A stretch of DNA of 64,000 nucleotides from Perca fluviatilis (taxonomy: Eukaryota; Chordata; Actinopteri; Perciformes; Percidae), in the NCBI RefSeq assembly GCF_010015445.1, contig NC_053112.1:37952165-38016164 (forward strand), in the 5' to 3' direction. The notes under the pieces are model-generated. The model was not told the DNA's origin. It saw only the letters and a program-made list of their open reading frames with translations, and did not search any database. Shown one piece after another: positions 11,500 through 23,600 of this stretch. The number at the start of each line of letters is the position of its first letter. The stretch's first letter is position 1. The translations under genes were made by a program, and so were the position numbers.

Positions 11500-13200
11500 A
11501 TGATCGCGTGCATTTATCCTCAAATTAGAAATAAATTAAATTGGGGGGGTATCTGTAATTATGAAAATGAAATGTATACTGTATATAGAATAATCAGCAA
11601 ATACACGTAGATATAGACCTACTGTTGTATCTGAAAATATACTATATTGTATAAAGAATAACAGCTGAGCAAATGCATATAAATCACTCTGTGCCACATT
11701 TGCATGATCTTGAGCTAGGGTGCAATTAAAACTGTTGAACCACATTAATATTTTTTTAATATCGCCCAATGCTGGTTTAGGATACAGACCATCATAACGA
11801 ATACCTGTTTTTGGAATACACCCTTTTTTGAGCATTTACATTTAATTTAGGGCTATAATCAGCAGGCACCACATTATCACTAATAATGGGGCTTGTTAAA
11901 ACCTAAACAGACCTCTTTTTGTTCAGAGATTAGGCACTCATCAGACATAATTTGGTACACAGGTGTTATTTACCCATTTTAATGAAATGTATACCCTTCT
12001 AAAGACCTTCGAGAATGGATGAGGGGTCAAGTGTAAATAGCCAGATCGCGGGGCAAAGGCTAGTTTCACCCAGGTGTAAATATACACTCCTTGGTTGAAA
12101 ACACATTATAACATTTAAGTAAACACAAGATACACATTTTTTTGTATTAATGTTTCTTTCTAGAACCAAACACATAATTTATGTTGGCCTGGAAATAGTC
12201 ATGCAGAAAATAAGGGACATGTATGTTTTCAACTGTGTATTACAGATGCTCCACAATGATCACACCAACAAGTAACCTGGATTGTTACTGAGTAGTCTAT
12301 TATACACTTAATATCAACCAGAATGAATTGTATGGCTGCATTTCTGACCGTTTGTATTCTGGTTTAGCAATGTGAAAGACTTAAAATGGCTTACTGACCA
12401 TATAAAAAGGCTGGGACTGATGTGATTCCACTGCCAACTACTCAAGCCTCCACGACAGGTAAAAAAAATCACAGACAGTTGAATATTTTAAATGAATGAA
12501 TGTTATTACAATAATAATAATAATAGTAATAGTAATGGGGAGAAAGAGACACAAAGACAAGCAACCACAAAATTAACATTAACTAATATCTATAGTAATG
12601 TGAATATGACTAACAAGTTATGGCAGATAATATACCAGAGTGATATGAATAGTAGAAACAATGGCAATTAAGGTGATATAAATATGAATAATAATAGTTA
12701 TTATGGTGGCGAATATGATCGAAAGACAGAAGTATTAGCCATAGAAGCTGCAAGAAATATGAGTGATAGTGATAGTGTTTTTATGGTTGTGAATGCTATA
12801 AAATCCCGTAGCCCTGTATGGCGTATGGGAATGCTGTCGGTGTTACTTTCACTCTTGGCATTTACAGAATCTCGATCTAACAACATGAACACCTATAGGC
12901 TATCCCTGCAATAAAAGTTATGTTTATGAAGGGTATAATGATGCATTTTTGTTGATTGAACTCTGGTTATTCATTCTAAATGTGTTTTTTTGATTAGATT
13001 GTAAAGTTGATGAGTGATTGGGATTTAGTAAAATTTTAATGGTACGAAATAAAAACACCTTTCTCATGAAGGTCTTGATGGTCTGGGTGTTTTGATGTAG
13101 AGCCAGATACAAATAAAAATATTTTCGGTCAATAAAGTAGCTTGTTAAGCATTGTGCAGCTTCAGCAGTATTCACCATGTGCTTTCTTGTTATGAAAGGG
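11500..13200. other. Intergenic stretch, mostly unassigned
   Basis: No protein family or transposon end was recognised. A TATAAAAAGG box at about 12395-12404 is followed about 30 bases later by a segment ending in a donor-like CACGACAG/GTAAAA near 12461. A short open frame at 12823-12914 starts with a hydrophobic, signal-peptide-like run (MGMLSVLLSLLAFTESRS). These might be remains of a small secreted-peptide gene, but nothing ties them together. Confidence 0.3.
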
Positions 13201-13218
13201 TAAATGTGCATAAACCAT

Positions 13219-13246
<28 letters not shown>

Positions 13247-13249
<3 letters not shown>

Positions 13250-14855
13250 TTGAAACCAGATATTTACATACACTTAAAAAAAAAACACAAAAACATTTAT
13301 TTCTTTACTGTCATACATTAAATCAGAGTCAACTTTTTTCTGTTTTAGATCAATACATATTAACATATTTTTTGCATTTGTTAAATGACAGAATCGAGCG
13401 AGGGAGAATTTTTATGTATTTTTTTTATCACATTTTTATCAAAGTCAGAAGTATACATACACTTCCTTAGTATTTGGTAGAATTGCCCCGAAACTGTTTC
13501 ACTTGGGCCTAACGTTTTGGGTATCCTTCCACAAGCTTACTACAATAATTTGCTGGAATTTTGGCCCACTCCTCTTGACAGAACTGGTGTAACTGGGTCA
13601 GGTTTGTAGGCCTTCTTGCTCACACTCGCCTTTTTACTGCCGCCCACAAATTTTCTATGGGATTGAGATTAGGGCTTTGTGATGGCCACTCTAATACCTT
13701 GACTTTGTTGTCCTTAAGCCACTTTGTAACTAATTTGGAGGTATGCTTGGGGTCATTGTCCATTTGGAAGACCCATTTGCGAGCTTTAACTTCCTTGCTG
13801 ATGTCTTCAGATGTTGCTTCAATATATCCACAAAATTTTCTTTTCTCATGATGCCATCCATTTTGTGAAGTGCACCAGTCCCTTCTGCAGCAAAGCAGCC
13901 CCAAAACATTATACTACCACCCCATACTTCACAGTTTGGATGGTGTTCTGAGGCTTCAAAGCTTCGCCCTTTTTCCTCCAAATATACCGTTTATCATTAT
14001 GGCCGAACAGTTCAATTTTTGTTTCGTCAGACCACAGGACATGTATCCAGAAATTAAGATTTTTGTCCCCATGTGCAGTTGCAAACTGTAGTCTGGCTTT
14101 TTTATAGTGGTTTTGAAGTAATGGCTCTCCCAGAGTAACCTTTTAGCTCATGGTGGTACAGGACTCATTTGTTGTGGATAATGACACTGTCTTACCAGTT
14201 TCAGCTAGCATCTTCACAAGGTCTTTTGCTCTTGTCCTGGGATTGATTCGCACATTTCGCACCAAAAAACCTTCCTCTCTGGGACTCAGAATCCGTCTCC
14301 TTCCTGAGCGGTATGATGGTTGTACATTCCCATGTTTTTTATACTTGCGTATTATTGTCTGAACAGATGAATGTGGGACCTTCAGGCATGTGGAAATTGT
14401 ACCTAAGGATGAGCCACACTTGTGGAGGTCCACAATTCTTTTCCTGATGTCTTGGTTGATTTCTCTAGATTTTCCCATGATGTCAAAGAAAGAGGCTCTG
14501 TGTTTGAGGTGTGCCTTTATATGCATCCACAGTTCTGTCAAGAGGAGTGGGCCAAAATTCCAGCAAATTATTGTAGAAAGCTTGTGGAAGGATACCCAAA
14601 ACGTTAGGCCCAAGTGAAACAGTTTCGGGGCAATTCTACCAAATACTAAGGAAGTGTATGTATACTTCTGACTTTGATAAAAATGTGATAAAAAAAATAC
14701 ATAAAAATTCTCCCTCGCTCGATTCTGACATTTAACAAATGCAAAAAATATGTTAATATGTATTGATCTAAAACAGAAAAAGTTTACTCTGATTTAATGT
14801 ATGACAGTAAAAAAATAAATGTTTTTGTGTTTTTTTTAAGTGTATCTGGTTTCAA

Positions 14856-14858
<3 letters not shown>
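13247..14858 (-). mobile_element. Sleeping-Beauty-type Tc1 element, inactive
   Basis: The terminal inverted repeat CAGTTGAAACCAGATATTT is at 13247 and its reverse complement ends at 14858. Both are flanked by TA inside (TA)n runs. The length of 1.6 kb is that of fish Tc1 elements. The transposase is on the minus strand and frame-broken (separate entry). Insertion into a (TA)n tract suits the TA target preference. Confidence 0.9.
13620..14481 (-). pseudogene. Tc1 transposase with frameshifts
   Basis: The start is at MGKSREINQDIRKRIVDLHK (about 14481), a paired-like DNA-binding domain. SYRSGRRRILSPRE and the linker follow. The catalytic parts are seen in other frames: LWSDETKIELFG (first Asp), [26 protein letters not shown] (second Asp) and NPIENLW (Glu), which is the DD34E arrangement. 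Frame changes occur near 14150 and between 13980 and 13850. The protein cannot be made in one piece. Confidence 0.9.
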
Positions 14859-14893
<35 letters not shown>

Positions 14894-15004
14894 AAGAGGA
14901 GGAAATATAAAAACAATATAAAATTATGTATATAAATACATATATATACAAATATACATATATATATACACACACACACATATATATATACATAGATATA
15001 TATC

Positions 15005-15087
<83 letters not shown>

Positions 15088-15143
15088 ATATATATATCTA
15101 TATATCTATATAGATATAAATATATATATATATATCTATATAG

Positions 15144-15210
<67 letters not shown>
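14859..15210. repeat. Long (TA)n-rich microsatellite with duplicated flank
   Basis: Nearly pure TA with ATC/CAC interruptions. The segment CAAAAGAGGAGGAAATATAA lies on both sides (about 14890 and 15219), so a unit including the flank was duplicated. Open frames here translate to Tyr-Ile repeats and are not genes. Confidence 0.9.
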
Positions 15211-15212
<2 letters not shown>

Positions 15213-15839
15213 TTCATTCAAAAGAGGAGGAAATATAAAAACAATTTAAATTATATGAACAGGGCTTCCCATCCCAAGCACCGAGATTAAATCTGGGCAT
15301 TCTTATCAACCTGTATTTTACCATTTCATCAGGACTAAGAGTATAGTATGGTATGCCCCCTGCTGGTCGTATATTAAAATAAAATGCTCAAAGAGTAAAG
15401 TTCATGTTTTACAAATACGGATATTCATTATAGTATTGAGTGAGTACCATTGCAGTAACTATTTCCCTAAAAAAAATGTAATGTTTTTAATGATATTAAA
15501 ATAAAGTTTGACGGTGTTAAAGCTAGAATGCCCACTATAGTGGAGCAAAATGAGGCAATTTTATCCTGATAAAAATAATTTAATAACTAATGTTAGTAAT
15601 AACTAATAAAGTTATAAAACTGCAACCCAAATGTTTTATTTTTATAAGCACAGTAAAGTAAGAAAATGGCAAAGAAATAAGAGGTTCTAGGTTCTTTATC
15701 ATGTTAAATAGTGTGTGGAAACCCACCCAGGCTTACAGAAATGGTTTAACCCAACTGCTCAGGAGCCACTGGGAATTTATGACTCTCACACGTTCAAACT
15801 GGTCAAAGTGGGCCAAAGGGCTCAAAATCACGTGAAATT

Positions 15840-16170
15840 AACGCGTTGTTCACGCGTCGTTAACACGTCATTACCACGTCAACAACGCGTTAACGATGCG
15901 TGAAAAGGTTGTCGCGTTGACGACGTGTTGTTAACGCGTTGACAACTTGTTGACAACGTGTTAACGTGTTGACAACGTGTTAGAAGTCACGTATTTTTGA
16001 CCTCGTTGGCGTTCCATACTCAGGCGTCGTTAACGTGTCGTTAACACGTCATAAACACGTCAACAACGCGTTAACGAAGCGTGAAAAGGTTGTCGCGTTG
16101 ACGACGTGTTGTTAACGCGTTGTTAACACGTTGATAACGTATTTTTGACCTCGTTGGCGTTCCATAGTAT
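15840..16170. repeat. CpG-rich palindromic tandem duplication
   Basis: Two copies (about 15855-16015 and 16025-16168) share CGTCGTTAACACGTCAT, AACAACGCGTTAACGA, GTGAAAAGGTTGTCGCG and TTTTTGACCTCGTTGGCG in the same order. Each copy has internal inverted symmetry around the GTGAAAAGG centre and roughly ten-base reiterations of GTTAACG/ACGCGTT/ACGTGTT. It lies about 520-850 bases upstream of the trim25 copy A start codon. Copy B has no equivalent. Confidence 0.8.
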
Positions 16171-16199
16171 GACGTCGCGACACCACCCGACAGTCGTGT

Positions 16200-16287
16200 C
16201 GCAAAAGTGGATCTGTACGTCACAATTACAAGACACCGGGTTGCGACATCGCACCAGCTGCGCTCAGCACCGCTGCGGGACAGACGG
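16200..16287 (+). promoter_or_regulatory. Possible 5' non-coding exon and promoter of trim25 copy A
   Basis: GC-rich sequence ends in a good donor (GGACAGACG/GTAAGCC, about 16287). A strong acceptor (CTCCCTGGCAG at about 16667) lies just ahead of the coding start. A non-coding first exon is therefore likely. The transcription start itself cannot be seen. Confidence 0.4.
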
Positions 16288-16622
16288 TAAGCCGAACGTC
16301 GAGTTGGAGTGAGTGAGAAGTTGAACTAGCTACACACCCGAGGATTTAAGGTATTGTGGGGGATATTTCTTTTCGAGTAGCCTGTTCATGTGATTTAAAA
16401 AATGTCAATGTAAACATATAATGTCGAACTCAGCGTCGCGCTGAATGTTCAAACATCGTCTTGAGTAACATTTTAAGATTTTACACTGATGGTTTTACCA
16501 TACGCACGGCAATTTTGCTAACCAAGTTAACTACGTTAAACTAGAGGAAAACCCGTCGACATTGAGAATAAATGTTGCTTTGGAAAATTAATCTTAAACG
16601 AGTATCGGGGTGTTTCTCTCTC

Positions 16623-16634
16623 AGTTTCGTTTTC
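16623..16634 (-). promoter_or_regulatory. Candidate interferon-stimulated response element
   Basis: AGTTTCGTTTTC fits the ISRE core (GAAANNGAAACT on the minus strand). A second IRF-like GAAACGAAAC lies at about 16646-16656 and is also present upstream of copy B. Both sit just before the predicted acceptor, so they are either intronic or proximal promoter. TRIM25 is interferon-induced in vertebrates, which makes the match plausible but not proven. Confidence 0.35.
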
Positions 16635-16686
16635 ATGCACTTGTTAAGTTTCGTTTCTCCCTGGCAGCGTCCTCTGACGTTTCATC

Positions 16687-17295
16687 ATGGCCGAGATGGC
16701 CGAGAGTCAGTTTTCTCTGATGAGTCTGGAGGATGAACTGACCTGCAGCATCTGTCTGAGTCCCTTTGACTGTCCGGTGACCATCCCCTGCGGACACAAC
16801 TTCTGCCAGGACTGCCTGCTCGCCACCTGGAAGGACTCGTACAGCTGTCCTCAGTGCCGGACCCTCTTCGCCACCAAACCGGAGCTGAAGAAAAACACGG
16901 TCCTCAGCAGCGTTGTGGAGACTTTCAACTTGAGGACGAGCAAGAGCGAGACCGGCCTGAAAGAAACGTCCGAGGAGACCAATGAAGCCGCGAAAAAACA
17001 CAATGTCATACGTTGTGATGCATGTATGGAAGCAGAAGCGTCCCAGACCTGCCTCACCTGCATGGCCTCTTTCTGCGAGGAACACCTGCGGCCTCACCGG
17101 GAAAACCCAGTATTTCGTCTCCACCAACTGATCGAGCCTGTCGGCGACCTGTCGGAGCGCATCTGCCCGGACCACCACAAGCTGATGGAGCTCTTCTGCA
17201 GCCAACATGGCCGGCCAATCTGCAGCCTCTGCCTCCAGCAGGTCCACAAAGGCTGCTCCTTCATTTCTCCAGAGGAGCAGAGGAACATGAAAGAG
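16687..17295 (+). CDS. trim25: trim25 copy A exon 1: RING and B-boxes
   Basis: This is 203 codons ending in phase 0 at AAAGAG/GTAAAG. The RING is DELTCSICL...IPCGHNFC...CPQC. The first B-box is [20 protein letters not shown] and the second is [18 protein letters not shown] plus CSLC...H. The donor is followed at once by a (GT)25 tract. By eye about 95% of bases match copy B; the 3' 180 bases are almost identical. Confidence 0.9.
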
Positions 17296-17298
17296 GTA

Positions 17299-17350
<52 letters not shown>

Positions 17351-17529
17351 CATCTGAATTTCATAAATTAAACCCACACTTCCAGAAACTGTGCACCTGT
17401 CTACATAAGCACAGCACATGCTGTCAACAGTTTCCATAGGGACTATTTCTGTGGCACAAACTAGTTCCAATGACAACCTTTTACAGATGGACCAGAGCAG
17501 GATACATTGTTGTGAGCACTTGTAAAAAA

Positions 17530-17605
<76 letters not shown>

Positions 17606-20600
17606 TGAATTAACTGAATGTATCATGTTTCTCCGTTTGTAGTCCGACCTGAGAGGCAAGTTAAGTTTGCTGGACGGGAAGATTACGAAGAATGAGAATG
17701 TGTTATCTCTAATGGGTGACATGCAGGACAAGCTAAAGGTAACCCTCGCCATTTGCTGTATTATTAATAATAATTCATAGTCTTCTTTTAAAACCTTGTG
17801 CCTTAAAAGAAGAAACTTGAAAAAAAGAGAAATGTATTTATTCTGTGATTCCTGTTCATTTGCAATCCGTAGCACTTGAGTTTTTGTATTTCTGTTATTT
17901 AGTCTAAGCCCTGTATTTACCTGTCTTCTTACCTACTGATCTATTTATGGATCATCTCATGATCCTCTCCCCCAGGACTCGGCGACCAACAGGAAGGCTG
18001 CTTTGGCAGCTGAGTATCAGCAGATCCGTGATATGTTGGCTCGAGAGGAGCGTGATGCTCTGATCACAGTGGACCGCGAGCTGGAGGGTGGTCAGACCAA
18101 ACTCAAGGGTCTCGCGAAGAAGTTCACCGAAAACGTTGACACTTTGAGCAAAGCTAGAGAAGATATCCACAGTCTGCTGAGTCAGTCCCAAACTCTGGCC
18201 TTCCTACAGGTGAGACAACTGTGATTATCAATCTGAACAGCATCTATATAGTACAGTACACACACACACACACACGTACAATGCCTTGACATGGAACTGA
18301 AACTTTCTGAGAATTAAATGAACATTGATGGGTTCACACTTTTTCAACTCCATCCTAATACAACACTCACATGCTCATATGTACAGCAAAAGTGATCCCT
18401 TTCTAAAGTGATTTTAGTCACAAGTGATGGGGGACAAAATCCACAGTCCTAATTCCAAAGTTCAGCCGACTAATTTGAGTCTGACTTAGGTAAATCAATT
18501 GGTCTTAATATGACATTCCCTGTGCTTGCATGGGAACTGTATTTCCAAAACTCAAAACATGATTATCCCAAACTAAAGTAACTCTCTTGCAAATTGATGG
18601 CATTTCTGAGTAGTCCAACTAAGTCCAAAAAATTACAATATATGGCATGCCTGGCAAAGACATGTAGTGACTCTGCCAAAAGCCTGAAAATGTGAACCTG
18701 TCCTGCAGTTATACAAAGATGCAGAGCACACTTTCAGTTTAACATATTAGTATAATTTTATATATTTAATAGGGCTGTGCAATTAATCAAATTTTGATTG
18801 CGATTTTGATTTTGGCTCCTAACGATCGCAAAAACAACGTAATCGAGAAAAACAATTATTTTGCACATTACATTTTGCTAGTAAACCCTTCTTTTGTCTT
18901 CTGTTTTAAATGGAAAAAAAGTTCCACGGTGAAAGTGTTTTCCCTTTTGATTTGTTTAACTGTTTTTTAAGTTCAGTAAATGCACCATCTTTCCAAAAGT
19001 CAATGAGTAATCATGTTAAATAATCGTGATTTAACAATTGACCAAAATTATTATTTTTTTCCCCATAATCAAGCAGCCTTAATATTTAACGATGTCTTAC
19101 CAGGATCATTCTAGTTACAACTTTTGAGGATTGACCTGATTAAATCTCTGAATTTAAGATCACACGTGACTGCACAATTCATATGTACAGGAGACAGAAT
19201 GATTGTGAAGAAACCTGGGAACAGGCCAGATGTCGTTGCTGCTACGTTTCAACCGTCCCACTGCAATCTGACAACTTTATTCTGGCATCATTCCAGTGAT
19301 ATTTCAATTACAGTATTGCCTCGTATTTGATCAACGATATAAAATAGTATAGCTTTATCTCGACTGTTTTGAATTAAACCTTTTTTCCCGTCAAGCAAAC
19401 AACATTGTGTTCCTCTACTCAAAGGCTTCGTTTAACCTGCCCCCGGCCGTCAACTTTGAACCTCACACCCCTCGAATCAACCTGGACTCCAAGAAGGTGA
19501 CGGCAGCACAGGCCTTCTCTGCTGCCCTGAAGGAGCATCTGACAGACCTCCTGAAACAGCCGCTGGACGCCAGACTGCTGAAACTTAAACCAGGTAACTG
19601 TGCAGGTACATTGTGAGTGGGAGGCTTGACATCCGGAGATGTGTTATGAAATTATAACGAAGGCAAATCGTGTCCAACTTTTGTTGCAGAACTTAAGACT
19701 GGCATTGTTGCGCCTGGTGAGTTTGTGTCCTGTGGGAGATCCTGGGAGATGGAGTCAAATGTTGACTTTAGTGATGCACCGAAACGAAAATTCTTGGCCG
19801 AAACCGAAAACCGAAAAAAGAGGAAACCAAGACCGAAAACCGAAACCGAAACACCGAAAGAAATTAAGCCAATTATTAGTACCATTGCATTTATGGCTAT
19901 GACTGTGTACTAACTTTACTAAAATCAAGGCATTGCAATTGTATAAATTAATATTAAAGTTTAATTAAAAAAATATCTAGCAGAAATATGGCTACAATCT
20001 GATAGTCACATACAGTATACAGTAGCCTAAGAACAGAATAGCTTACCTATTGTTATTATTATTATTATTATTAATAATTGAGGCACTTTCTTGCAGGATT
20101 TCACTGAACATATCAGACAACGAGGGTGCATGCCCCTCATCTGGTGCAGCGAGACAAGTCTTTTTTTTCTGCGCTCTGATCTCCTCCTGCGCTGGTCACC
20201 GCTCCGTCTCCGTCTCCACGCGGGTTCTCCGCATCCATCGCGGCCTGGATCATTTCTCGTGCGCCCTGCTTTATTTCCGCATCCAAGTAATGGTCTTTAT
20301 AACGCGGATCAAGTACAGTCGTGATGAAGAGCAGAGGATCCGAACAGATCTCACTGAAACGTGTGCTGACAGACTCTAAGAGCACTTTTCATTGTTTTCA
20401 CTCCGTGGTCCGTCTCAACCTCTTTACCTAGGAGACGCTTTGCAGGTGGAATGGATCGGGTACTGACTGAAAATTTTCGGTGGCCGAATATTCGGTGCAT
20501 CCCTAGTTGACTTAATCAATGTTGTGTTTCGTGGTGGCGGGCTACTGGGACTGATCGGGGATCTGTGGCTCGGGAGGTTGAGCGGGTCGTTTGCTAAATT

Positions 20601-23600
20601 CATGGTTGGCGGTTTGATTCCCTAGCTGATCCTGTTCTCATGTGGAAGTGTCCTTGAGCAAGACACACCCAAGTTGCTCCAGATGGTAGCTTCGTAGCTT
20701 GCTGCTGTCAGTGTGCGAGTGTGTGTGAATCAGGTTTGACGGGATGAGGAGGAGGGAGGGGCGCGCTACCGTCCGTTTTGTTTGACAATACTTTGAACGT
20801 CAACAAGAAGTGACGTCCCCCAACATCGCTTAGAGCACCTTTTAATCAATATGGTTTTGCGCATGTAGTCTAGTCTTGTAGATTGAAATAACAGGGACAT
20901 GATTTAAACATTGAAGCAGATCAAATGCCAATAAACCAAGCTATTCAGCTCAGTCTAATGTTTTCCAACTGAGGTCGGGATGAAATGCAGGTAGTGAAGT
21001 TTTCTAGTGAAAAGTGAAAGTGTGCTAGTGAAAGAGTACTCCAGTTGAAAAGATTCAAACGATGCGGCCGTTCCTAAACCGTTCTTTAACCATGTATTTT
21101 TATGGATATATAGCTAAATACTTAGACTTTAGACATTATACCTGGCCCTAACAAAAACCAACTACTGTAAAACCATAAAAGCTAAACCTAACCCTTCAAA
21201 AAAAATTTAACTAAACTAAAACTTGGGATGCCAGATTGTTCAGCCGGTATGATAACCGGATTATTACCTGCTTCTCATGGCTGATGCCTATAAGAAAACC
21301 AATTTAATTTCACATTTTTCTCTTTTAAAAAAGAGGTTGGCATCCTGTAGTTAATGTTAACTAGTTAATGTTAAGTAGTTAATGGACAGGGTAAGAAAGG
21401 CTAAGATGTAGTGAGGAAAGACGGGTGATTTAAGGTTGCACAGCTCTGGGATCTCATTTATAAACGTGGCGTACGCACAAAACGGGGCTGAAAATGTGCG
21501 TACGCCACTTCCCACGCAAAGGTTGTGATTTATAAAAAACAAACTTGACGGGAGACTGCGCGGTCCTCCACGCAAACTCTGACCCATGCATCCGCACATT
21601 TTGGAGACAAAATGAATTGACGACGCAGATGGTGCGGTGGTGAACTGAAGTCAGACTGCAGAGAGTAAATGGGAATAACAATTACTCATAATATTTTCTA
21701 GTATTGATGCCTCACGCACATTTCTTCACTCCATATCATCCACGTTACCATGAAGATGAAATCCAGCAGTGTTATTTGCGCTTGTACTGAGTGATAATTG
21801 TTCTATAAACTCCTCCAACTCAAATCTTAAATAAAAATTAGTTATTAATATTTAATCGGCGCTGTCTCACCGTCACAGAGTCCGCAACGGAGCGCAGGAG
21901 GAGGGGATGGCCCGACTCCATGGAATACAGGATAGCATCAAATACCCTAGCATTAGATAACGGGAGAACACAGTGTAAATAACTAAATATCTGTCTTTAA
22001 TACTGTGCATATATCATAAAATGTTAAAGTCTGGAAATACAGCCGTTAAGCTCGCGCAATCGTTACCCTTAATGTCCTCGTTATCAGTCCGAACTTTAAT
22101 ACTGTTTGTGACAAAACCTGAATAAAGAAAAGTGTGTTTGCGTTTTACACTTTCTTTCGTCTTCAAATTGTATCTCGGGGTGGGGGGGTACCACTAGTTG
22201 ATGCTGTGTTGGCAAGGTGTTAACAATCACAGTATGTTGTAAATATATAAATGGGGGAAACCGGCTGTTTCCAGAGGGAAATAGCAGACAGCTAAGTGTA
22301 TTTTTTAAATAAATATTATATATAATCTTCAACTTTATCACTAAGGCTTGTTTGGATATAATATATAGTTCTGTTAATACGTCTGGTATATCAAAGCTGT
22401 TTTATAAGCACAGTTTTATAAATGAGACCCCAGACCTCTCCAAATCTAAGAAAAAAGTAGAGAAACTTTTGGAAGTGGGACCGTCTGAAATCGGAGGTTT
22501 TGGCTCACAGTGATTTAACATTTGTTTACTGTTAGAAAACTTGACTTAAAACTAACTTACTTTTTCCTCTTGTTATTATTAAACTGTTTGCATAGAATAA
22601 TATTATACGGAGTACTCTAAACAAGATAACATGGAGCCATTGCGTGTCCTTGTCTGAGCACGGTGTGATGCTGAGGAAAGAACGGGCGATCCCTGACTAA
22701 ATAAGGGAGACGTCCTCGACTCTGACAAGACAACAACTGACGACATCAAACTCTGTATTATGATTGTATTTCACACATAAATAAGCTACTGTTTGAGGCT
22801 TATGTTAGTCATTGTCTGTACTATTCTGTAGTGCTGAGACTGGCTCCTTGTTGAGTTCACAAGTCAAAATTAACATTGATATAACTTCAGTGGTCCTGTC
22901 TGTTCTTGATAATGCAATTATTCTAACATTTACGTAATTATTTGAAGCTTTGGAATAATTCATATATCAATTTCCCATTCCCAGCCTAATATATATATAT
23001 ATTGTGTAACACTCTACTAATTAAAAATTCCAAACTATTATAACCTTGGTGTGAATGGGATGAGAGGCAAATTGTAAGCGCTATGTAAATGCAGTCCACT
23101 TCCCATTCACAGATGGGAAAGCAGATCCTGACTCGGCATCCGCAACTTCTGGAAGTACTGGATCCCAGCCGAAATCTGGTATGTTATAACCTACGGGTAT
23201 GATAAACATTCATACATAATGAGAAAAAAAGAAGCAAAATGTGTTTGTTTTTTTTGCTAGTCAATATGTACGTTTAGGTGCAGTACTGCACCTTCTGAGG
23301 TTTTGAAAAAATACCTTCATACATCTCTGTCAGGCATATAATTTAAGTGCTTGCAAACAATTTGATGAGCTTTTTTTTTTTGAAAAAAAATGTGCACAAA
23401 ATGTCTTCTGATTTCACCCTCTCTGTTTCAGAAGAACCCAAGCCGGAAAAGCAGAAAAGAGGGCCCAGGTCCCACAGTCCAGGTCGTCCACCCATCCAGC
23501 CATCATTCCAGCCAGTTCATGGACCTGGTTTTGTGGGGCCACATGGGAACTTCTATCGACACCAGCATCCACCTGGCCTTTTCAGGGGTTCTCAGTTTAT

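Larger units (their letters stand above)
9880..11500 (+). repeat. Direct repeats flanking a repeat-rich segment
   Basis: The segment 9880-9963 (AATCGATCAGTTTGTTG, then GGCAGTTTTA and ACGGCCAAC) recurs at about 11402-11490. The copies differ by short indels. The interval between them holds AT-rich sequence, a LINE/SINE tail and a MITE. They may be the ends of a larger interrupted element or a segmental duplication. Confidence 0.6.

Noticed and set aside
14784..15249. Open frames rich in Tyr-Ile
   Set aside because: Translation of (TA)n microsatellite.
16633..17364. Long minus-strand ORF opposite trim25 exon 1 (and its equivalent at 32345-33076)
   Set aside because: Antisense shadow of the RING/B-box exon; the plus strand has the conserved zinc-binding residues.
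20566..20621. Possible tRNA gene from box A and box B
   Set aside because: No plausible acceptor stem or anticodon arm, and the context is a SINE body.
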